NCBI RefSeq assembly: GCF_001931685.1
Contig: NZ_MOOY01000007.1
Location: forward strand, 238,130-302,129
Length of the DNA: 64,000 bases
Origin: Pararhizobium arenae
Lineage (GTDB): Bacteria > Pseudomonadota > Alphaproteobacteria > Rhizobiales > Rhizobiaceae
Reading direction: 5' to 3'
This document shows, piece after piece, positions 46,641-59,393 of the stretch (the stretch's first letter is position 1; the number at the start of each line of letters is the position of its first letter). The notes under the pieces are model-generated. The model searched no databases. It worked only from the letters and a program-made list of their open reading frames with translations, and was not told the origin of the DNA. The position numbers and the translations under genes are program-made.

Positions 46641-47560
46641 GAGGCAGAAGGCAGAGCAGGGTGCGTGCGCCGCTGGAGGTGGCTGATCTGGATGGTCAGT
46701 TCGTGCTTCCGCGTCCGCTTCGCCGTGTGGTGCGCTTCCTTGTTGCGCTCGGCAGCGGTCGCATTCATTTCGCGCCTCACACCGGCACGGTTTCGGCTGC
46801 CGCCTTCCTTGCTGCGACGGGTTTCTATGGTATGTCGCTCGGCGGTCACACGCAGGGCGTTACGCAGGCCACGACCACGGCGGCTGGTTTTGCCATCGAG
46901 GATGTCAAGATTTCCGGCAATGAGCAGACATCGGAAATCGACATCCTGCAGCAGCTCGGTCTCGACGGTGCAACCTCGCTGGTCGCTCTCGATATCGCCG
47001 AAGCCCGCAAGCTGATCGGTGAAATGCCGTGGGTCGAGGATGTCTCGGTTCGCAAGGTTTATCCCGGTACCATCGAGGTCGCGCTGAAGGAGCGTGTTGC
47101 TTTCGGTATCTGGCAGCATGGCTCCGATCTGTCGCTGATCGAAAAGAGCGGCAGCGTGATTGCGCCGCTGCGCGACAACAAGCTCTCGTCTCTGCCGCTT
47201 TTCGTTGGTCGTGATGCGGAAACGGCAGCTGCGGATTTCTATGAGAAGTTTTCGGCCTGGCCGGAAATTCGTGACCGCGTGAAAGCCTATATCCGCGTTG
47301 CCGGTCGTCGCTGGGATCTCCAGCTCGACAACGGCATCGTCATCAAGCTGCCGGAGCAGGATCTGGAGCGCGCCATGCAGGTCCTCTCCACCATGGAAGA
47401 AGGGCAGCAGCTTCTGGAGCGCGATATCGCCGCCGTTGATCTGCGCCTTGAAGATCGCACCACCATTCAATTGACGGCTGAGGCAGCGGCTCGTCGTCAG
47501 CTGGTGCTGGATGCCCGCACGAAGCAGCTGAAGAAGATCGAGCAGGAGAACCGTACATGA
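46628..47560 (+). CDS. ftsQ: Cell division protein FtsQ
   Basis: A 310-residue bitopic protein. A basic cytoplasmic N-terminus is followed by a hydrophobic stretch (about 46-70), the POTRA domain ([20 protein letters not shown]) and the FtsQ domain ([19 protein letters not shown]). It recruits FtsL/FtsB. The best start is GTG at 46628 with GGAGG seven nt upstream, inside the end of ddlB. Confidence 0.93.
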   Translation: MFALRGRRQSRVRAPLEVADLDGQFVLPRPLRRVVRFLVALGSGRIHFAPHTGTVSAAAFLAATGFYGMSLGGHTQGVTQATTTAAGFAIEDVKISGNEQTSEIDILQQLGLDGATSLVALDIAEARKLIGEMPWVEDVSVRKVYPGTIEVALKERVAFGIWQHGSDLSLIEKSGSVIAPLRDNKLSSLPLFVGRDAETAAADFYEKFSAWPEIRDRVKAYIRVAGRRWDLQLDNGIVIKLPEQDLERAMQVLSTMEEGQQLLERDIAAVDLRLEDRTTIQLTAEAAARRQLVLDARTKQLKKIEQENRT

Positions 47561-48888
47561 GCCTTTTCGGTTCGTCGCATTTTGGCCTGCCGCGCCTGAA
47601 GCCGCTTTCGTCGAAGCGGTCGCATATCGTTTCGGTTCTGGATATCGGCTCGACCAAGGTCGTTTGCATGATTGGCCGGCTGACGCCGAAGGTCGAGAGC
47701 CAGATCCTGCCGGGCCGCACGCACTCCATCGAAGTCATCGGCATCGGTCACCACAAGTCGCGCGGCATCAAGAATGGCGTGATTGCCGATCTCGATGCGA
47801 CCGAAAGCGTCGTGCGCCTTGCTGTCGATGCGGCCGAGCGCATGGCTGGCCTTACCATCGACAGCCTGATCGTCAATGTTTCGGCCGGCCGCCTACAGAG
47901 CGACATCTACACCGCCTCCATCGATCTCGGTGGTCAGGAAGTTGAAGAGGCCGACCTGAAGAAGGTGCTGGCCGCTGCCGCCCACCAGTCCCAGCGCCAG
48001 GACCGTGTCGTCCTGCACTCGCTGCCGACCGGTTACTCGCTCGACGGCGAACGCGGCATCCGCGATCCCATGGCGATGTTCGGCGACCAGCTCGGCGTCG
48101 ACATGCACATGCTGACGGCCGAGCGTGCAGCCCTCAAGAACCTCGAGCTCTGCATCAACCGCGCCCACCTCTCGGTCGAAGGCATTGTCGCCACCCCTTA
48201 CGCCAGCGGCCTTGCTGCTCTGGTGGATGACGAAGTCGAACTCGGCTGCGCCGCCATCGACATGGGCGGCGGCACCACGACGATCTCCGTTTTCGCTGAA
48301 GGCAAGCTGGTACATGCCGACGCTGTCTCGCTCGGCGGTCATCACGTCACCACCGATCTGGCCCGTGGCCTCTCCACCCGCATCGAGGATGCGGAGCGTC
48401 TGAAGGTCGTGCACGGCTCGGCCCTGCCGGCAAGCGCCGACGAGCGTGACATCGTTACCGTGCCGCCGATCGGCGAGGACGAGCGCGACCAGCCGACCCA
48501 TGTGCCGCGTGCACTCGTGTCGCGCATCGTCCGCGCCCGCATTGAAGAGACGCTGGAACTGATCCGCGACCGCATCCAGCGTTCGGGCTTCTCGCCCATC
48601 GTCGGCAAGCGCGTGGTTTTGACGGGCGGCGCCAGCCAGCTTACCGGCCTGCCGGAAGCAGCCCGCCGCATTCTGGCGCGCAATGTTCGCATCGGCCGTC
48701 CTCTCGGCGTCTCCGGTCTTCCGGCGGCTGCCAAGGGCCCGGCATTTTCTACCGCGGTTGGTCTGATGATCTATCCGCAGGTCGCAGAGATGGAAACCCA
48801 CGCATCGCAGGGCGGTCTGCTCTCGTCGCTGTCGGGTGGACAGGGTCGCATCGCCCGCGTCGGGCAGTGGCTCAAGGAAAGCTTTTGA
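47557..48888 (+). CDS. ftsA: Cell division protein FtsA
   Basis: A 443-residue actin-like ATPase that tethers FtsZ to the membrane. Marks: VSVLDIGSTKVVCMIGRL (phosphate 1), SHIDMGGG-type phosphate 2 in AAIDMGGGTTTISVF, VVLTGGASQLTGL, and the C-terminal amphipathic helix RVGQWLKESF. ATGA overlap with ftsQ. Confidence 0.96.
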   Translation: MSLFGSSHFGLPRLKPLSSKRSHIVSVLDIGSTKVVCMIGRLTPKVESQILPGRTHSIEVIGIGHHKSRGIKNGVIADLDATESVVRLAVDAAERMAGLTIDSLIVNVSAGRLQSDIYTASIDLGGQEVEEADLKKVLAAAAHQSQRQDRVVLHSLPTGYSLDGERGIRDPMAMFGDQLGVDMHMLTAERAALKNLELCINRAHLSVEGIVATPYASGLAALVDDEVELGCAAIDMGGGTTTISVFAEGKLVHADAVSLGGHHVTTDLARGLSTRIEDAERLKVVHGSALPASADERDIVTVPPIGEDERDQPTHVPRALVSRIVRARIEETLELIRDRIQRSGFSPIVGKRVVLTGGASQLTGLPEAARRILARNVRIGRPLGVSGLPAAAKGPAFSTAVGLMIYPQVAEMETHASQGGLLSSLSGGQGRIARVGQWLKESF

Positions 48889-48898
48889 ATGTCTCGCG

Positions 48899-48965
48899 GC
48901 CCGCTCAGGTAAAGCGGGCTCGGGGAAGGACTACTAAAGATTTGGCCGGCTCGGCAAGGCGGCCA
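48899..48965 (+). other. Two hairpins in the ftsA-ftsZ gap
   Basis: A 7-bp stem gcccgct / agcgggc (48899-48919) and a 6-bp stem tggccg / cggcca (48943-48965) fill most of the 100-nt gap. Neither has a T tract. They could be an RNA processing or stabilising element that lets ftsZ mRNA levels differ from ftsA. Confidence 0.35.
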
Positions 48966-48988
48966 GAAACCAGGAAGGAACGGGTACC

Positions 48989-50770
48989 ATGACTATCAAC
49001 TTGCAAAAGCCGGATATCACCGAGCTGAAGCCCCGCATCACCGTCTTCGGTGTTGGCGGCGGCGGCGGCAACGCCGTCAACAACATGATTACCGCTGGCC
49101 TCCAGGGCGTCGATTTCGTCGTCGCCAACACGGATGCCCAGGCGCTGACCATGACCAAAGCCGAACGCATCATCCAGATGGGCGTGCAGGTCACCGAAGG
49201 TCTCGGCGCAGGCTCGCAGCCGGAAGTCGGCCGTGCAGCCGCTGAAGAGTGCATCGACGAGATCATCGATCACCTGCAGGGCACCCACATGTGTTTCGTC
49301 ACCGCCGGCATGGGCGGCGGCACCGGCACGGGTGCCGCTCCGATCGTGGCTCAGGCTGCCCGCAACAAGGGTATCCTGACCGTCGGCGTTGTCACCAAGC
49401 CGTTCCAGTTTGAAGGCGCACGTCGCATGCGTCTCGCCGATCAGGGCATCGCCGAGCTGCAGAAGTCGGTCGATACCCTTATCGTCATCCCGAACCAGAA
49501 CCTCTTCCGGATCGCCAACGACAAGACGACCTTCGCGGACGCCTTCGCCATGGCCGACCAGGTTCTCTATTCGGGTGTTGCCTGCATCACCGACCTGATG
49601 GTCAAGGAAGGCCTCATCAACCTCGACTTCGCCGACGTCCGTTCGGTGATGCGCGAGATGGGCCGCGCCATGATGGGCACCGGCGAAGCATCCGGCGAAG
49701 GCCGCGCAATGGCCGCTGCGGAAGCCGCGATCGCCAACCCGCTGCTCGACGAAACCTCGATGAAGGGCGCCCAGGGCCTCTTGATCTCGATCACCGGCGG
49801 CCGTGACCTCACCCTCTTCGAAGTCGACGAAGCTGCAACCCGCATCCGTGAAGAAGTCGATCCGGACGCCAACATCATCCTCGGCGCAACCTTCGATGAA
49901 GAACTCGAAGGCCTGATCCGCGTTTCTGTTGTCGCGACCGGCATCGACCGCACGGCCGCGGAGGTGGCTGACCGTTCCGCCAGCTTTCGCCCGGTAGCAG
50001 CCGCAAAGCCGATCGTCCGTCCGTCGGCCGCCATCCCGGCCGCTCCGGTACAGGTCCAGCAGCCGACCGTGGCCCAGGTTCAGCCGGCTCCGGTTGCAGC
50101 GCAGCCTGCGCCTCAGCCGACTTCGGATGCCGACGCGATCGCCAAGGCCATCCGCGAAGCAGAACTCGAGCGCGAACTGTTCTTGCAGAATCACGCCCGT
50201 TCGGCTGCTCCGGTCGCCCAGCCGCAGGAAGAATTCCGCCCGCAGAGCCGTCTTTTTGCCGGCGCTGCCCCCGTCGAACAGGTCGCACCGCAGCCGGCTC
50301 CGGTTGCCCAGCGTCCGGTCGAAATGCCTGTGCAGCAGCCGGCCCCGCAGCCGGTTCTCCGTCAGGAACCCGTCGTCGCCCGCCAGGAGCCTGTCGCTCC
50401 GGTTATTCGTCAGCAGGCCGAGCAGGCCCGCATGCCGAAGGTCGAAGACTTTCCGCCGATGGTGAAGGCCGAAGCCGAGCATCGCGCTCAGCCGGCGCCG
50501 CAGGAAGATCGTGGTCCGATGGGTCTGTTGAAGCGGATCACCAATTCGCTGGGGCGTCGTGACGAGGAAGGTCACGCCGTTACCGCGGATATGACCGCCG
50601 GTGCGCCGACGGCGGCTTCCCAGCAGCGTCGTCCGCTGTCGCCGGAAGCCAGCGTCTATGCACCGCGTCGGGCATCTCTCGACGATCGTGCCCGGCTTGC
50701 TCCGCAGCCGCGCGCTCACGAGGACGATCAGCTCGAAATCCCGGCGTTCCTGCGCCGTCAGTCGAACTGA
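48989..50770 (+). CDS. ftsZ: Cell division GTPase FtsZ, with long C-terminal linker
   Basis: A 593-residue tubulin-like GTPase, the Z-ring subunit. The GTPase part (about 1-320) has [21 protein letters not shown] (109-115) and NxDFADV. Then comes a linker of about 250 residues very rich in Pro, Gln, Ala and Val, and the conserved FtsA/FtsZ-binding tail [12 protein letters not shown] at the end. The long linker is typical of rhizobial FtsZ1, versus about 50 residues in E. coli. AGGAAGG precedes the ATG. A strong terminator follows. Confidence 0.97.
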   Translation: MTINLQKPDITELKPRITVFGVGGGGGNAVNNMITAGLQGVDFVVANTDAQALTMTKAERIIQMGVQVTEGLGAGSQPEVGRAAAEECIDEIIDHLQGTHMCFVTAGMGGGTGTGAAPIVAQAARNKGILTVGVVTKPFQFEGARRMRLADQGIAELQKSVDTLIVIPNQNLFRIANDKTTFADAFAMADQVLYSGVACITDLMVKEGLINLDFADVRSVMREMGRAMMGTGEASGEGRAMAAAEAAIANPLLDETSMKGAQGLLISITGGRDLTLFEVDEAATRIREEVDPDANIILGATFDEELEGLIRVSVVATGIDRTAAEVADRSASFRPVAAAKPIVRPSAAIPAAPVQVQQPTVAQVQPAPVAAQPAPQPTSDADAIAKAIREAELERELFLQNHARSAAPVAQPQEEFRPQSRLFAGAAPVEQVAPQPAPVAQRPVEMPVQQPAPQPVLRQEPVVARQEPVAPVIRQQAEQARMPKVEDFPPMVKAEAEHRAQPAPQEDRGPMGLLKRITNSLGRRDEEGHAVTADMTAGAPTAASQQRRPLSPEASVYAPRRASLDDRARLAPQPRAHEDDQLEIPAFLRRQSN

Positions 50771-50797
50771 TTTTCTACCCACCTTCCACCTTGCCGA

Positions 50798-50826
50798 ATG
50801 CCCGGGTTAACGCCCGGGCATTTTTT
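50798..50826 (+). terminator. Rho-independent terminator of ftsZ
   Basis: A 9-bp perfect stem atgcccggg / cccgggcat, 6-nt loop, then TTTTTT. Closes the ddlB-ftsQAZ operon. Confidence 0.88.
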
Positions 50827-51101
50827 ATGAATTGATCAATGTTTTCATGGTCTAATTCCATGTGTCGATTGCGTAACAAACCGAAAGAAACAGTGATTTG
50901 GTTTGGCGCTCGCAGGCCATTATGTTGAGAGTCGGGACTATAGGGGCACATGCGATTTCATCTATCGCTGGCTTGAGATGATCCGGCTGGCAGCGCGAAG
51001 GCGTTGTCGATCGTGGGTTTCTTATGGCCAAGGCTTCGGTCCCGCTGAGATTCTGACTGGCGGTCCCTGATGCGGCCGCCGCGCATAATAAGGCAAAGAG
51101 C

Positions 51102-52046
51102 ATGGTACTTGGAATTGGGCAGCTTGGTTTTCAGACGACGATCGCAAGCGCCGTCACATTGTCCGGTATTGGCGTGCATTCGGGCAGCGAAGTTTCCATC
51201 ACCTTCCATCCGTCCGAAGCCGATAGCGGCATCGTCTTCCAGCGCATGAACGGCGACACCGTCGTCAGCGAATACAAGGCCGTGTCCTCCGAAGTCGGCA
51301 ACACTGATCTCTGCACGATCCTCGGCTTCACGCCGGCAACCTTCATCGCAACGATCGAGCACGTCATGGCTGCGATCTACGCGCTTGGCCTCGACAACCT
51401 GCTGATCGAAGTGCAGGGCGCCGAGATGCCGATCATGGACGGCAGCTCCGCGCCGTTCATCGAAGCCTTCGAGCGGGCCGGTATCCGCGCGCTTGCCACC
51501 AAGCGCCGTTACATCCGAATCCTGAAGCCGGTTCGCATCGAATCGGGCGCTTCCTGGTCGGAGTTCGTTCCCTATGAGGGTGGCATGCGCTTCGAGGTGG
51601 AGATCGATTTCGATTGCCCGCTGATCGGCCGCCAGTCCTGGAAGGGCGACATGACCCCCTCGGCTTTCAAGAACGAGCTGTCGCGTGCCCGTACCTTCGG
51701 CTTCATGCGAGATGTCGAGAAGATGTGGGCCGCCGGCCGCGGTCTCGGCTCCTCGCTTGAAAACTCGGTTGTCATCTCCGACGACAACACGGTCATCAAT
51801 GTCGAGGGCCTGCGCTACGCCAAGGACGAGTTCGTGCGCCACAAGACGCTTGACGCCGTTGGCGACCTTGCGCTCGCCGGCATGCCGTTCCTCGGCTGCT
51901 ACCGTTCCTATCGTGGTGGCCACAAGATGAACGCCAACGCCCTGAAGGCGCTGATGAGCGATCCGACGGCTTACGAGATCGTCGAAAGCACGCCGCAGCG
52001 TCAGCGTCCAGCCGTTCGTGAAGCGATCGCTGCCAGCGCGCAGTAA
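51102..52046 (+). CDS. lpxC: UDP-3-O-acyl-GlcNAc deacetylase
   Basis: A 314-residue zinc amidase, the committed step of lipid A synthesis. Zinc ligands are H87 (in ATIEHVMAA), H247 and D251 (in RHKTLDAVGD), with the general base glutamate in the EH pair and the histidine of GGHKMN. It has its own 275-bp upstream region after the ftsZ terminator, so it is transcribed separately. Ribosome site weak (AAAGAG). Confidence 0.96.
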   Translation: MVLGIGQLGFQTTIASAVTLSGIGVHSGSEVSITFHPSEADSGIVFQRMNGDTVVSEYKAVSSEVGNTDLCTILGFTPATFIATIEHVMAAIYALGLDNLLIEVQGAEMPIMDGSSAPFIEAFERAGIRALATKRRYIRILKPVRIESGASWSEFVPYEGGMRFEVEIDFDCPLIGRQSWKGDMTPSAFKNELSRARTFGFMRDVEKMWAAGRGLGSSLENSVVISDDNTVINVEGLRYAKDEFVRHKTLDAVGDLALAGMPFLGCYRSYRGGHKMNANALKALMSDPTAYEIVESTPQRQRPAVREAIAASAQ

Positions 52047-52087
52047 TCGTTTTTCGACGCCAAAGGTGCGTTGCATTCAAAGAGATA

Positions 52088-52117
52088 CGAAAAGCCGGCT
52101 TTTTGCCGGCTTTTTCG
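52088..52117 (+). terminator. Rho-independent terminator of lpxC
   Basis: A cgaaaagccggc / gccggcttttTcg stem, TTTTT loop, TTTTT tail. Nearly symmetric. Confidence 0.85.
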
Positions 52118-52240
52118 CAAGATGCCTGCCACAAAATTGCGTTATTCGCTGATCATGACGTTGCGGGCGTGTTGCATCTTGATCTAAAACGCGGTTCATA
52201 GGCGGCGGTTGCCTTACCGGCGCACAAGTGGGATTTTCTA

Positions 52241-53107
52241 ATGGTATTTGCAGGCCAGGTTGACATGAAGAAGATGGCGCGCGTTGCTTCAATCGCGCTT
52301 ACAGCATCGATAACCGGCCTGTTGCTGACATCGTGCCAGAACGATCCCGACATCGACATCACGAAGCTGACCGCCGAAACCGACCCGCCGGAGGTCCTGT
52401 ACAATCAGGGCCTCGCCAACCTGCAGGCCGGCAAGACGACGGAAGCGGCCCGCAAGTTCGATGCGGTGGATCAGCAGCATCCGTTCTCTGAATATGCACG
52501 CAAGGCGCTGGTGATGAAGGCCTTTGTTGCCTACCGCAATGGCCAGAACCAGGACGCGATCAACGCGGCCAACCGTTATCTCAATCTCTACCCGCAGTCG
52601 GAAGATTCCGCCTACGCCCAGTATATCGTCGGTCTTGCCTATTCCAAGCAGATCCCGTCGGTCACGCAGGACCAGAAGCCGGCCCAGAACACCATCGAAG
52701 CCATGCAGAAGGTCGTCGATAACTACCCGGACTCGGAATATGTCGAGGATGCGCAGGCCAAGATCCGTTTCGCCAAGGACCAGCTCGCCGGCAAGGAAAT
52801 GCAGGTCGGGCGATACTATCTGGAGCGCAAGGAATATCTTGCGGCTGTGACGCGCTTCCGCACCGTCGTCGAGAAGTATCCGACCACGAACCAGATCGAA
52901 GAAGCGCTCGCACGCCTCGTCGAGACCTATTTCGCCATGGGCATCGTGAGCGAGGCGCAGACCGCGGCCGCGGTTCTCGGCAACAACTACCCGGACAGCC
53001 AATGGTACGCCGACAGCTACAAGCTCCTGCAGACCGGCGGGCTTGAGCCGCGTGAAAACTCGGGTTCCTGGCTCTCGCGTGCCGGCAAGAGGCTGATCGG
53101 CGCCTGA
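52241..53107 (+). CDS. bamD: Outer membrane assembly lipoprotein BamD
   Basis: A 288-residue TPR lipoprotein of the BAM complex, which inserts beta-barrel proteins in the outer membrane. The lipobox is LLLTSCQND. Five TPR-like units follow, including [43 protein letters not shown] and [16 protein letters not shown]. An alternative start at 52265 (MKKMARV) would give a more compact signal peptide; both are possible. Confidence 0.92.
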   Translation: MVFAGQVDMKKMARVASIALTASITGLLLTSCQNDPDIDITKLTAETDPPEVLYNQGLANLQAGKTTEAARKFDAVDQQHPFSEYARKALVMKAFVAYRNGQNQDAINAANRYLNLYPQSEDSAYAQYIVGLAYSKQIPSVTQDQKPAQNTIEAMQKVVDNYPDSEYVEDAQAKIRFAKDQLAGKEMQVGRYYLERKEYLAAVTRFRTVVEKYPTTNQIEEALARLVETYFAMGIVSEAQTAAAVLGNNYPDSQWYADSYKLLQTGGLEPRENSGSWLSRAGKRLIGA

Positions 53108-53224
53108 GGCGGCCTGCCGTTACCCTGTTGCGAATCGGGCTTGGCTGCGGCAGTTTGCGGCCGCAACTGGCCTTGGTTTGAAGCTCAATCTTCACAGACC
53201 GGGCCCTGGGAGAACTGAAACCGG

Positions 53225-54898
53225 ATGCTTTCACAGCTCTCGATCCGCGATATCGTCCTGATCGAACGGCTTGATCTTTCCTTCGAGACCGGCCTTTCCG
53301 TGCTGACCGGCGAGACCGGTGCGGGCAAATCCATTCTTCTCGACAGTCTTTCGCTGGCCCTTGGCGGCCGCGGCGATGGTTCCCTCGTGCGCCATGGCGG
53401 CGACAAGGGGCAGGTGACGGCGGTGTTCGACGTCGCCGGCAATCATCCCGCGCGGCTGCTCGTGCGCGACAACGGTATCGATGACGACGGCGACCTGATC
53501 TTCCGCCGGGTGCAGAACACCGACGGCCGCACCAAGGCCTATATCAACGACCAGCCGGTTTCCGTGCAGCTCATGCGCCAGGCCGGCCAACTGCTTGTGG
53601 AGATCCACGGCCAGCACGACGACCGCGCGCTTGTCGATACCCACGCGCATCGCACGCTGCTGGATGCCTTCGGTGGCCTCGCCGAGGAGGCGCTGGGTGT
53701 GGCCGAGCTTTACCGCGTCTGGAAGGATGCCGAACGGACCCTGCGAAAGCACCGCGAAAAGGTGGAAGCCGCCGCCCGCGAAGCCGATTATCTGCGCTCC
53801 TCTGTTGAAGAGCTTGAAACCTTGTCGCCGCAGGATGGCGAAGAGGACGAACTGGCCGAACGCCGCGCCACCATGATGAAGGCGGAGCGTATCGCCGTCG
53901 ATATCAACGAAGCCAGCGAGTTCCTGAACGGCAATGCGTCACCCGTGCCGCTGATCGCCTCGCTGGTCCGCCGGCTGGAGCGCAAGAGCCACGAGGCACC
54001 GGGTCTGCTAGAAGAGACCGTGGAATACCTCGACACGGCACTCAATCATCTTTCAGACGCGCAAATGGCGGTCGAAACTGCCTTGCGCAAGACGGAATAC
54101 GACCCGAAGGAGCAGGAGCGGGTCGAGGAGCGTCTGTTCGCCCTGCGCGCCGCTGCCCGCAAATATTCGGTTCCGGTCGCCAACCTGCCGGCGCTTGCCG
54201 TCAAGATGATTTCCGATCTCGCCGATCTCGATGCCGGCGAAGAAAAGCTGAAGCAGCTCGAAGGCCAGCTGACGCTGACGAAATCCGTCTACGATTCCGC
54301 CGCCAAGCTTCTCTCGGAAAAGCGCCACAACACCGCCACGGCCCTGTCCGAAGCGGTCATGGCCGAGCTTCCCGCGCTGAAGCTGGAGCGGGCGCGCTTC
54401 ATGGTCGAGGTCTCCAGCGATCCCGCCAATGCGGCCGCCGAAGGCATCGATATCGTCGAGTTCCACGTCCAGACGAACCCCGGAACCCGTCCGGGCCCGA
54501 TCATGAAGGTGGCCTCCGGCGGCGAACTCTCGCGCTTCCTCCTGGCGCTGAAGGTGGCGCTTGCCGATCGCGGCTCGGCTCCGACCCTCGTCTTCGACGA
54601 AATCGACACCGGCGTCGGCGGCGCAGTGGCGGATGCGATCGGCCAGCGGCTGAAGCGCCTGTCGGACAAGGTGCAGGTGCTGTCCGTCACCCACGCCCCG
54701 CAGGTTGCAGCCCGCGCCGCAACCCATCTGCTGATTTCCAAGGGGCCGACGACTGAAAAATCCGAAACCATCGCCACCCGCGTTGCCCGCATGGACGACA
54801 AGGCCCGCACCGAGGAGATCGCCCGCATGCTCGCCGGCGCTTCCGTCACGGAAGAGGCGAGGGCGGCTGCGGCACGGCTGCTGGCGGGGAACGGGTAG
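53225..54898 (+). CDS. recN: DNA repair protein RecN
   Basis: A 557-residue SMC-like ATPase that joins broken DNA ends in double-strand break repair. Walker A GETGAGKS at 29-36, a coiled-coil middle (KHREKVEAAAREADYLRSSV), signature SGGELSRFLLALK and Walker B VFDEIDTGVGG. 117 bp after bamD. No LexA-like box was identified upstream. Confidence 0.95.
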   Translation: MLSQLSIRDIVLIERLDLSFETGLSVLTGETGAGKSILLDSLSLALGGRGDGSLVRHGGDKGQVTAVFDVAGNHPARLLVRDNGIDDDGDLIFRRVQNTDGRTKAYINDQPVSVQLMRQAGQLLVEIHGQHDDRALVDTHAHRTLLDAFGGLAEEALGVAELYRVWKDAERTLRKHREKVEAAAREADYLRSSVEELETLSPQDGEEDELAERRATMMKAERIAVDINEASEFLNGNASPVPLIASLVRRLERKSHEAPGLLEETVEYLDTALNHLSDAQMAVETALRKTEYDPKEQERVEERLFALRAAARKYSVPVANLPALAVKMISDLADLDAGEEKLKQLEGQLTLTKSVYDSAAKLLSEKRHNTATALSEAVMAELPALKLERARFMVEVSSDPANAAAEGIDIVEFHVQTNPGTRPGPIMKVASGGELSRFLLALKVALADRGSAPTLVFDEIDTGVGGAVADAIGQRLKRLSDKVQVLSVTHAPQVAARAATHLLISKGPTTEKSETIATRVARMDDKARTEEIARMLAGASVTEEARAAAARLLAGNG

Positions 54899-54932
54899 GG
54901 AGCTGCATTCAGAGTTATGTGGAGACTTAATT

Positions 54933-55196
54933 TTGAGCGTGTTTACCAAGGCCCTTATTTTTTGGAAGTTTTCAAAAGCTGATGAGAAAGCGACCATCCT
55001 GTTTATACTGACAGGTATGGGGCTGTTGTACGTTAGATTTGTCGTAGATTACGATTCAATAAAATCGCCCGGTTTTGCATTTGTTTTACTGTGTGTGGGG
55101 ACGCCATTTTTTGTAACCGCATCGGCTGTCTTTATTTATAAAGTGTACAGTGCGTCGCAACGTCGTTTTATTTCCAGCATGGCTGACGAAAAATAG
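54933..55196 (+). CDS. Small hypothetical membrane protein, TTG start
   Basis: An 87-residue protein with two hydrophobic helices (ATILFILTGMGLLYVRFVV and GFAFVLLCVGTPFFVTASAVF) and short charged ends. GGAGA lies upstream of the TTG at 54933; GTG at 54939 is an alternative. The base composition is markedly more AT-rich than recN before it and ligA after it, which points to acquired DNA. Function unknown. Confidence 0.5.
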   Translation: MSVFTKALIFWKFSKADEKATILFILTGMGLLYVRFVVDYDSIKSPGFAFVLLCVGTPFFVTASAVFIYKVYSASQRRFISSMADEK

Positions 55197-55290
55197 TACG
55201 GCCTGCGGCATGGATTTGTGGTGGAAGCGCAAGTTGCGTGCGGAAGCAATGACCACAAAGCCCTCTTCCCATCCCCCCATTTTCCTCTAA

Positions 55291-57474
<2,184 letters not shown>

Positions 57475-57515
57475 CCAGGTAACTTACGGCGGAAAAGCTT
57501 TCCTCGGTTTTGACC

Positions 57516-58445
57516 CTAACCCAGGCTTCCAGCGAAGCGTTCCGCCAGGCGCTTGCGCCGGAAGTGTTCGGCGACGAAATCGATGAAGGCGCGGGTGCGT
57601 GCCGGCAGCAGCGTCCGGTTGGCATAGTAGATGGAGATCGGCCCGGCATCGGCATACCATTGCGGCAATACGCGCACGAGCCTGCCGCTTTCCAGATGGG
57701 GCAGGGCATCCGGCACCGTGACGATGGTCACCCCAAGCCCCAGCAGAGCCGCGCGCACCATGGCGGCCGGATCGTTGAAGACGAGACTTTCCTTCATCTC
57801 CACCATAACCTCGTCACCTGCCACGTTGCGCATCGTCCGCCGCCGGATACGCCCGGTCCGCGTCGCGCGCATCACGATGCCGTCGAGCGCTGCAAGCCCT
57901 GATGGATCGAGCGGGTTCACGCGCCCCCGCATATAGTCGGCAGAGGCAACCGCAATCAGATGCGCCGGCGCAAGCGTGCGCGAAACGATGCCCGGCGCCA
58001 GATCGAAACCGCCGCCGATTGCCGCATCAAGCCCTTCGGCGATCAGGTCGCTCTGACGGTTCTCGAAGATCCAGTCCGCCCGGATAGCGGGGTAGCGTGC
58101 CAGAAAGCCCGGCAGGATCGGCAGAATATGGTCGATGCCGAAATTCGGGCTGAGGCTGACCTTGAGCACGCCGGCCGGTTCGCCCACTTCTCCGGACGCC
58201 CCTGAAATCGCCGCCTGCAACCCCTCCAGATTGTCGCGGATCGCCTCAAGGAAACGTTCGCCCTCTTCGGTCAGCGTCAGCTTGCGCGTGCTGCGCTGGA
58301 AGAGCCGGATACCGAGGTTCTTTTCCAGCATGGCGACGTTCCGGCTGACCGCCGCAGGCGTCAGCGCAAGCCGGCGGGCCGCCGCCGAGAAGCTTGCCGT
58401 CTCGGCGCTGCGGACGAAGGATTCGAGGTTTGCCAGCGTTTCCAT
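57516..58445 (-). CDS. LysR-family regulator (CrgA-like)
   Basis: A 309-residue protein: winged helix at residues about 1-60 (FVRSAETASFSAAARRLALT, VSRNVAMLEKNLGIRLFQRS) and an effector domain (about 88-295). It is divergent from the SDR gene with 102 bp between, the usual set-up for a LysR regulator that controls its neighbour and itself. ATG at 58445 is preferred to the TTG two codons earlier. Confidence 0.9.
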   Translation of the reverse strand: METLANLESFVRSAETASFSAAARRLALTPAAVSRNVAMLEKNLGIRLFQRSTRKLTLTEEGERFLEAIRDNLEGLQAAISGASGEVGEPAGVLKVSLSPNFGIDHILPILPGFLARYPAIRADWIFENRQSDLIAEGLDAAIGGGFDLAPGIVSRTLAPAHLIAVASADYMRGRVNPLDPSGLAALDGIVMRATRTGRIRRRTMRNVAGDEVMVEMKESLVFNDPAAMVRAALLGLGVTIVTVPDALPHLESGRLVRVLPQWYADAGPISIYYANRTLLPARTRAFIDFVAEHFRRKRLAERFAGSLG

Positions 58446-58476
58446 TTTCAACGATCACTTGAATTTAATGAAAATC

Positions 58477-58489
58477 ATTACCGACTAAT
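58477..58489. promoter_or_regulatory. Candidate LysR operator
   Basis: ATTA-ccgac-TAAT, a small inverted repeat in the LysR/SDR intergenic region, in an AT-rich patch. The size fits the core of a LysR site; the match to T-N11-A is not exact. Confidence 0.35.
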
Positions 58490-58547
58490 CATAAGGGAAT
58501 AATGGCGCGATATCTACTCCATCGAAACACCAAACGGAGTAATACAC

Positions 58548-59291
58548 ATGACCTCTTCCCTTGAAGGCAAGGTTGCCCTCGTCACGGGCGGTTCCCGCTC
58601 CATCGGCGCCGCTGTTGCCAAACGTCTGGCCGCAGACGGTGCTGCCGTCGCCATCACCTATCACGGCTCCCCGGACAAGGCGGCGGCAGTGGTCACGGAC
58701 ATCGAAGCGGGCGGCGGCAAGGCCATCGCGATCCAGGCGGATGCCGGCAACCCCGATGCGGTGCGCTCCGCCGTCGGCAAGACCGTCGAAAGCCTCGGTG
58801 GCATCGATATCCTCGTCAACAATGCCGGCATCGCCCTTGGCGGCCCGATCGGCGATATCTCCTTCGAAGATTATGAGCGCATGATCGCGGTCAATGTCAC
58901 GGGTGTCTTCGTCGCGACGCAGGAGGCGAGCCGTCACATGAAGGAGGGCGGCCGCATCATCCATATCGGCTCCTCCATGGTGCGCTACGCCGCGTTCCCG
59001 ACGGCCTCGCTCTACACACTGACCAAGGGCGCCGCCGCCGGCTTCAACCGCAGTCTCGTGCGCGATCTCGGGCCCCGCGGCATCACCGTCAACACCGTGC
59101 ATCCCGGCCCGACCGACACCGACATGAACCCGGACGGCGGCCCGGTCTCCCAGATCGTTGGTCCCGGCATGGCCATCGGCCGTTACGGCAAGCCGCACGA
59201 GATCGCAAGCGTCGTTGCCTATATCGCCAGCCCCGAAGCGGCGTTCGTCACCGGCGCCGATATCGTCGCAGACGGCGGCTTCACGGCCTGA
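58548..59291 (+). CDS. Short-chain dehydrogenase/reductase
   Basis: A 247-residue classical SDR: cofactor loop TGGSRSIGAAVAKRL, NNAGIALGG, serine in HIGSS, the YTLTK active-site Tyr-Lys pair, and GGF at the end as in FabG-like members. The Arg after the glycine loop suggests NADPH. Substrate unknown; divergent from the LysR gene, so probably its target. Confidence 0.88.
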   Translation: MTSSLEGKVALVTGGSRSIGAAVAKRLAADGAAVAITYHGSPDKAAAVVTDIEAGGGKAIAIQADAGNPDAVRSAVGKTVESLGGIDILVNNAGIALGGPIGDISFEDYERMIAVNVTGVFVATQEASRHMKEGGRIIHIGSSMVRYAAFPTASLYTLTKGAAAGFNRSLVRDLGPRGITVNTVHPGPTDTDMNPDGGPVSQIVGPGMAIGRYGKPHEIASVVAYIASPEAAFVTGADIVADGGFTA

Positions 59292-59393
59292 TGGCCCGCA
59301 CCGGCGGGCATGAGCCCGCCGGTCCCCGCATCCCCCACATCCATGGCAACCGGCGACGAGACGCTGTCTCCGCCCAGCAAAGGAACTCACATC

